DNA from: Chloroflexota bacterium | Lineage (GTDB): Bacteria > Chloroflexota > Anaerolineae > UBA1429 | Reading direction: 5' to 3' | Assembly (NCBI GenBank): GCA_012729455.1 | Contig: JAAYDC010000015.1 | Span: forward strand, 62,001 to 126,000 | DNA: 64,000 bases | Part shown: positions 60,738 to 64,000 of the stretch, piece by piece | How the letters are laid out: each line of letters opens with the position of its first letter | Numbering within the stretch: position 1 is the stretch's first letter | The notes under the pieces: generated by a model | What the model saw: the letters and a program-made list of their open reading frames with translations, nothing else | Told to the model about the DNA's origin: nothing | Database searches by the model: none | Program-made: the position numbers and the translations under genes

Positions 60738-61922
60738 TCAACGATCGCGCGGACGCTCCAGGAGCGAAGCCCGCAGGATGGCGTCGTCGCCAAAGCGTTC
60801 GCGGATCTCGTCCATCACTACATTCAGGCGCGAACGGCGCTGGTCGGTATGATCCCACAAGCTGAGCTGGTAGCCGCCCTCTTCGATCAGGTTGCTGACG
60901 CCCACACCGATCAGACGCACAGCCGCACCGACAGGCCAGGCCTGGTCTAAAAGCGCAACGACCTGCTCATAGATCACTTGATCCTGGTCGGTAGGGGTCT
61001 CGAGTGCCACCTGACGGGTGATGGTGGTGAAATCGTGATAACGCAGCTTGAGGCGTACGGTCTTGCCCACCAGATGCTGGGCGCGCAGGATGGCCGCCAT
61101 CTGTTCGCTCATCTGCAGCAAGGTGCGTGTAAGGGTGCTGCGCTCGCGCACGTCCTCCATATAGGTGCTCTCCTTGGAGACACTGCGCCGTTCGCGCCCA
61201 GGGTTCACCTGTCTCTCATCGATGCCGCGCGCGGCTTGCTGCATGCCATGCGCATGACGGCCGAGGGTGCGCTCTAGGGCTGCGGCGGGGTATTCTGCCA
61301 GATCGCCAATCGTGTTAATGCCCAGCGAGCGCAAATATCTGCTGGTGACCTGGCCCACGCCCCACAGCTTTTCGATCGCCAGCGGCGCCAGAAAGGCCGC
61401 TTCATGGCCGGACGGCACCACCACCAGACCGTGCGGTTTGCCGGATTCACAGGCCATTTTGGCGACGATCTTGGCCGTGGCAACCCCCAGTGAGACGGAG
61501 AGCCCCAGCTCATCCTGCACGCGCCGCTGGATCATACCGGCGATCCTATCAGCGCTGCCCCACAGGCGCTCGCAGCCGGTCACATCCAGAAAAGCTTCGT
61601 CGATCGAAACCTGCTCGACCAGCGGGGTGATCTCATCGAACATACTCATGATCTTGCGAGAATACTGGCCATAGACACGGTAATGCCCGCACACCACGAT
61701 CGCCTGCGGACACAGCCGCAGCGCACGCGCCATAGGCATAGCGGAGCGCACCCCAAACACCCTGGCGGGGTACGAGCAGGATGCCACTACGCCGCGCCCC
61801 TCGGGGCTGCCACCCACCAACACGGGTTTACCGCGCAGATCGGGGTTGAGCAGCTCTTCGACCGACGCGAAAAAGGCGTCATAGTCGACGTGTATTATCC
61901 AGCGCTGTGATGGGTGTGACAT
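60738..61922 (-). CDS. dinB: DNA polymerase IV
   Basis: 394 residues, Y-family. HVDYDAFFASVEELLNP holds the first catalytic Asp, YSRKIMSMF the finger region and SIDEAFLDVTG the Asp-Glu pair; a thumb helix-hairpin (LWGVGQVTSRYLRSLGI) and little-finger domain follow. The final residues lack a clear beta-clamp peptide. ATG 61922 lies six bases beyond a TATAAT (61934-61929), so the transcript is predicted to be leaderless; no LexA box is seen here. It performs translesion synthesis. Confidence 0.93.
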   Translation of the reverse strand: MSHPSQRWIIHVDYDAFFASVEELLNPDLRGKPVLVGGSPEGRGVVASCSYPARVFGVRSAMPMARALRLCPQAIVVCGHYRVYGQYSRKIMSMFDEITPLVEQVSIDEAFLDVTGCERLWGSADRIAGMIQRRVQDELGLSVSLGVATAKIVAKMACESGKPHGLVVVPSGHEAAFLAPLAIEKLWGVGQVTSRYLRSLGINTIGDLAEYPAAALERTLGRHAHGMQQAARGIDERQVNPGRERRSVSKESTYMEDVRERSTLTRTLLQMSEQMAAILRAQHLVGKTVRLKLRYHDFTTITRQVALETPTDQDQVIYEQVVALLDQAWPVGAAVRLIGVGVSNLIEEGGYQLSLWDHTDQRRSRLNVVMDEIRERFGDDAILRASLLERPRDR

Positions 61923-61928
61923 GCCCAC

Positions 61929-61934
61929 ATTATA
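61929..61934 (-). promoter_or_regulatory. -10 box of dinB giving a leaderless mRNA
   Basis: Perfect TATAAT reading leftward, six bases before the ATG. The -35 is weak. Confidence 0.55.
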
Positions 61935-62016
61935 ACATAGCAGAGCACATTATTTGCTCCCCCGCACGGCCTGCCTTACCATAAGCCCAACAACCCGAAC
62001 TACACGGAGGCCGCCG

Positions 62017-63168
<1,152 letters not shown>

Positions 63169-63990
63169 CTATTCGGCCAGCTCTGAGGTCAGTTCGAGCA
63201 GCACCCTTTGGAAATAAGTGTTGTTGGGATCCAGGCTGCTGTCGTATTCCACCGCCACCACCTGGGCTGTCACGCGCAGTGAGCGCGTCTCGAGCGTAAT
63301 GACCGCGCCCGGTTCAGCCAGCACCAGCTCGCCCTTGGCGCTCAGGCGGTTGTTGAGGGTCGGGTTCTCGTAGGTATATTCCGTCACCAGGAACTTGCTC
63401 ACCGAGCTGACATCGCCCTTGTCAAACAGCCACACCTCGAGCGCATCGACGTGCTGGGCGCCCACTGCCGGCAGCACATCACTGACACCCACTCCACAGT
63501 CGCCCATGAATACGCCGTCGGGCAGCGAGATGGTGAACGAGCAGTCGAAATCATCGATGCCAAAGGTGTACTCTGCCTCATAAGTGCCCAGGATGGTGCC
63601 CTCAGCCAGGGTATCCACCGGATAAGCCGGCGGGCTATCCTGTTCGAGCAGCTCATCCTCGTGCGCGAGGTATGGGTCGGGCGGTTCAAAGGCTGGCGAG
63701 GGCATCAGGCGCTGCGGTGCGCCGTCCAGCTCCTCAGGCACGTAATAGGAAGCGGTGACATCCTCTGGCAGGGCGTGGCTGGGTACGCCGTATTGGTCGC
63801 TTTCGGCGTATTCGGTGTCGATCGTGTCGATGCTAACATCTGGACCGGCCTCGGCGCGCTGTCGCTTGAGAGTCTGTCGCGCCATCATCCACAAGCCCAG
63901 AGCCACCAGCCCCAAAAAGGCAGTGACGGCGCCAATAAAGAGCAGGATTCGCCCGACTCTATCGCTGCGTTGCGCACCTGGCGGCTCCAC
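63169..63990 (-). CDS. Membrane-anchored protein of unknown function (possibly 5' truncated)
   Basis: At least 273 residues; GTG 63990 is the first start in view but the frame stays open to the window edge, so the N-terminus may lie outside. A single hydrophobic segment (about residues 13-36, ILLFIGAVTAFLGLVALGLW) anchors it; the remaining ~235 residues are acidic and extracytoplasmic if the basic RQTLKRQR following is cytoplasmic, or cytoplasmic otherwise. Two cysteines (FDCSF, GDCGVG) may pair. A beta-rich C-terminus (~135-273). No family recognised. Confidence 0.6.
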   Translation of the reverse strand: MEPPGAQRSDRVGRILLFIGAVTAFLGLVALGLWMMARQTLKRQRAEAGPDVSIDTIDTEYAESDQYGVPSHALPEDVTASYYVPEELDGAPQRLMPSPAFEPPDPYLAHEDELLEQDSPPAYPVDTLAEGTILGTYEAEYTFGIDDFDCSFTISLPDGVFMGDCGVGVSDVLPAVGAQHVDALEVWLFDKGDVSSVSKFLVTEYTYENPTLNNRLSAKGELVLAEPGAVITLETRSLRVTAQVVAVEYDSSLDPNNTYFQRVLLELTSELAE

Positions 63991-64000
63991 AGGGGTCGAT

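Noticed and set aside
60738-61960. LexA control of dinB
   Set aside because: No GAAC-N4-GTTC occurs upstream of dinB; only the radical SAM gene has such a box.

Overview
This is 64 kb of densely packed, GC-rich bacterial chromosome with about 55 genes. Most intergenic gaps are under 200 bp and none exceeds 270 bp. I see no rRNA, tRNA, insertion sequence or CRISPR array. The best guess for the host is an uncultured Chloroflexota, probably Anaerolineae-like. This is inference from gene content: a CpXC zinc protein, an RNase J, a DUF1854-linked ABC exporter, a type 2 IPP isomerase, a stand-alone AICAR transformylase, a Gram-positive-type LexA box, and peptidoglycan genes (murA, a murF-alr fusion, mreB) with no LPS genes.

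Layout. 1-13.7 kb: the 3' end of RNase J, then a largely catabolic block (Gfo/Idh oxidoreductase, GT-C-like membrane protein, URO-D-like protein coupled to an FGGY sugar kinase, a PLP lyase/epimerase/SDR operon, an orphan glycosidase-like protein) and a NatAB-like ABC pair. 13.9-30.9 kb: a glycosidase-amidase fusion, a polyprenyl synthase, a PHP phosphoesterase, CpXC protein, the hemW-MBL-alaX group, ssb, murF-alr, an SOS-box radical SAM repair protein, and a c-di-AMP riboswitch driving a zinc-ribbon ABC exporter with DUF1854. 30.9-43.9 kb: two acyltransferases, two broken genes, a LarC1-only protein with a His-rich tail, a DUF1015-serA operon behind a candidate attenuator, MFS/threonine aldolase, a medium-chain dehydrogenase, HtrA and a small zinc-ribbon protein. 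44-52 kb: a rhamnonate-dehydratase-like enzyme and a five-gene, fully overlapping mannose-family PTS operon ending in a nucleotidyltransferase-sugar kinase fusion. 52-64 kb: murA, mreB, a mobA remnant, acpP, fni, a frameshifted sulfatase, an MFS-spermidine synthase fusion, AICAR transformylase, dinB, a dNTPase and a membrane-anchored unknown.

How it works together. Three themes stand out: envelope building (murA, murF-alr, mreB, polyprenyl synthase, acyltransferases, with c-di-AMP control of an exporter), DNA maintenance (ssb, dinB, dgt, LexA-box radical SAM protein), and carbohydrate use (rhamnonate dehydratase, sugar kinase, PTS). The PTS operon is the most unusual unit: HPr is fused to a shortened EI, EIIC is fused to EIID, and a nucleotide-sugar-forming fusion enzyme is translationally coupled to them.

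Expression signals are unusually legible. Many sigma70-like promoters (TTGACA-17-TATAAT type) can be read directly, and at least three lie so close to the start codon that leaderless mRNAs are expected. Four genes carry lesions (AEC transporter, MBL hydrolase, mobA, sulfatase). These are either real accessory-gene decay or residual assembly errors, and reads would be needed to decide.
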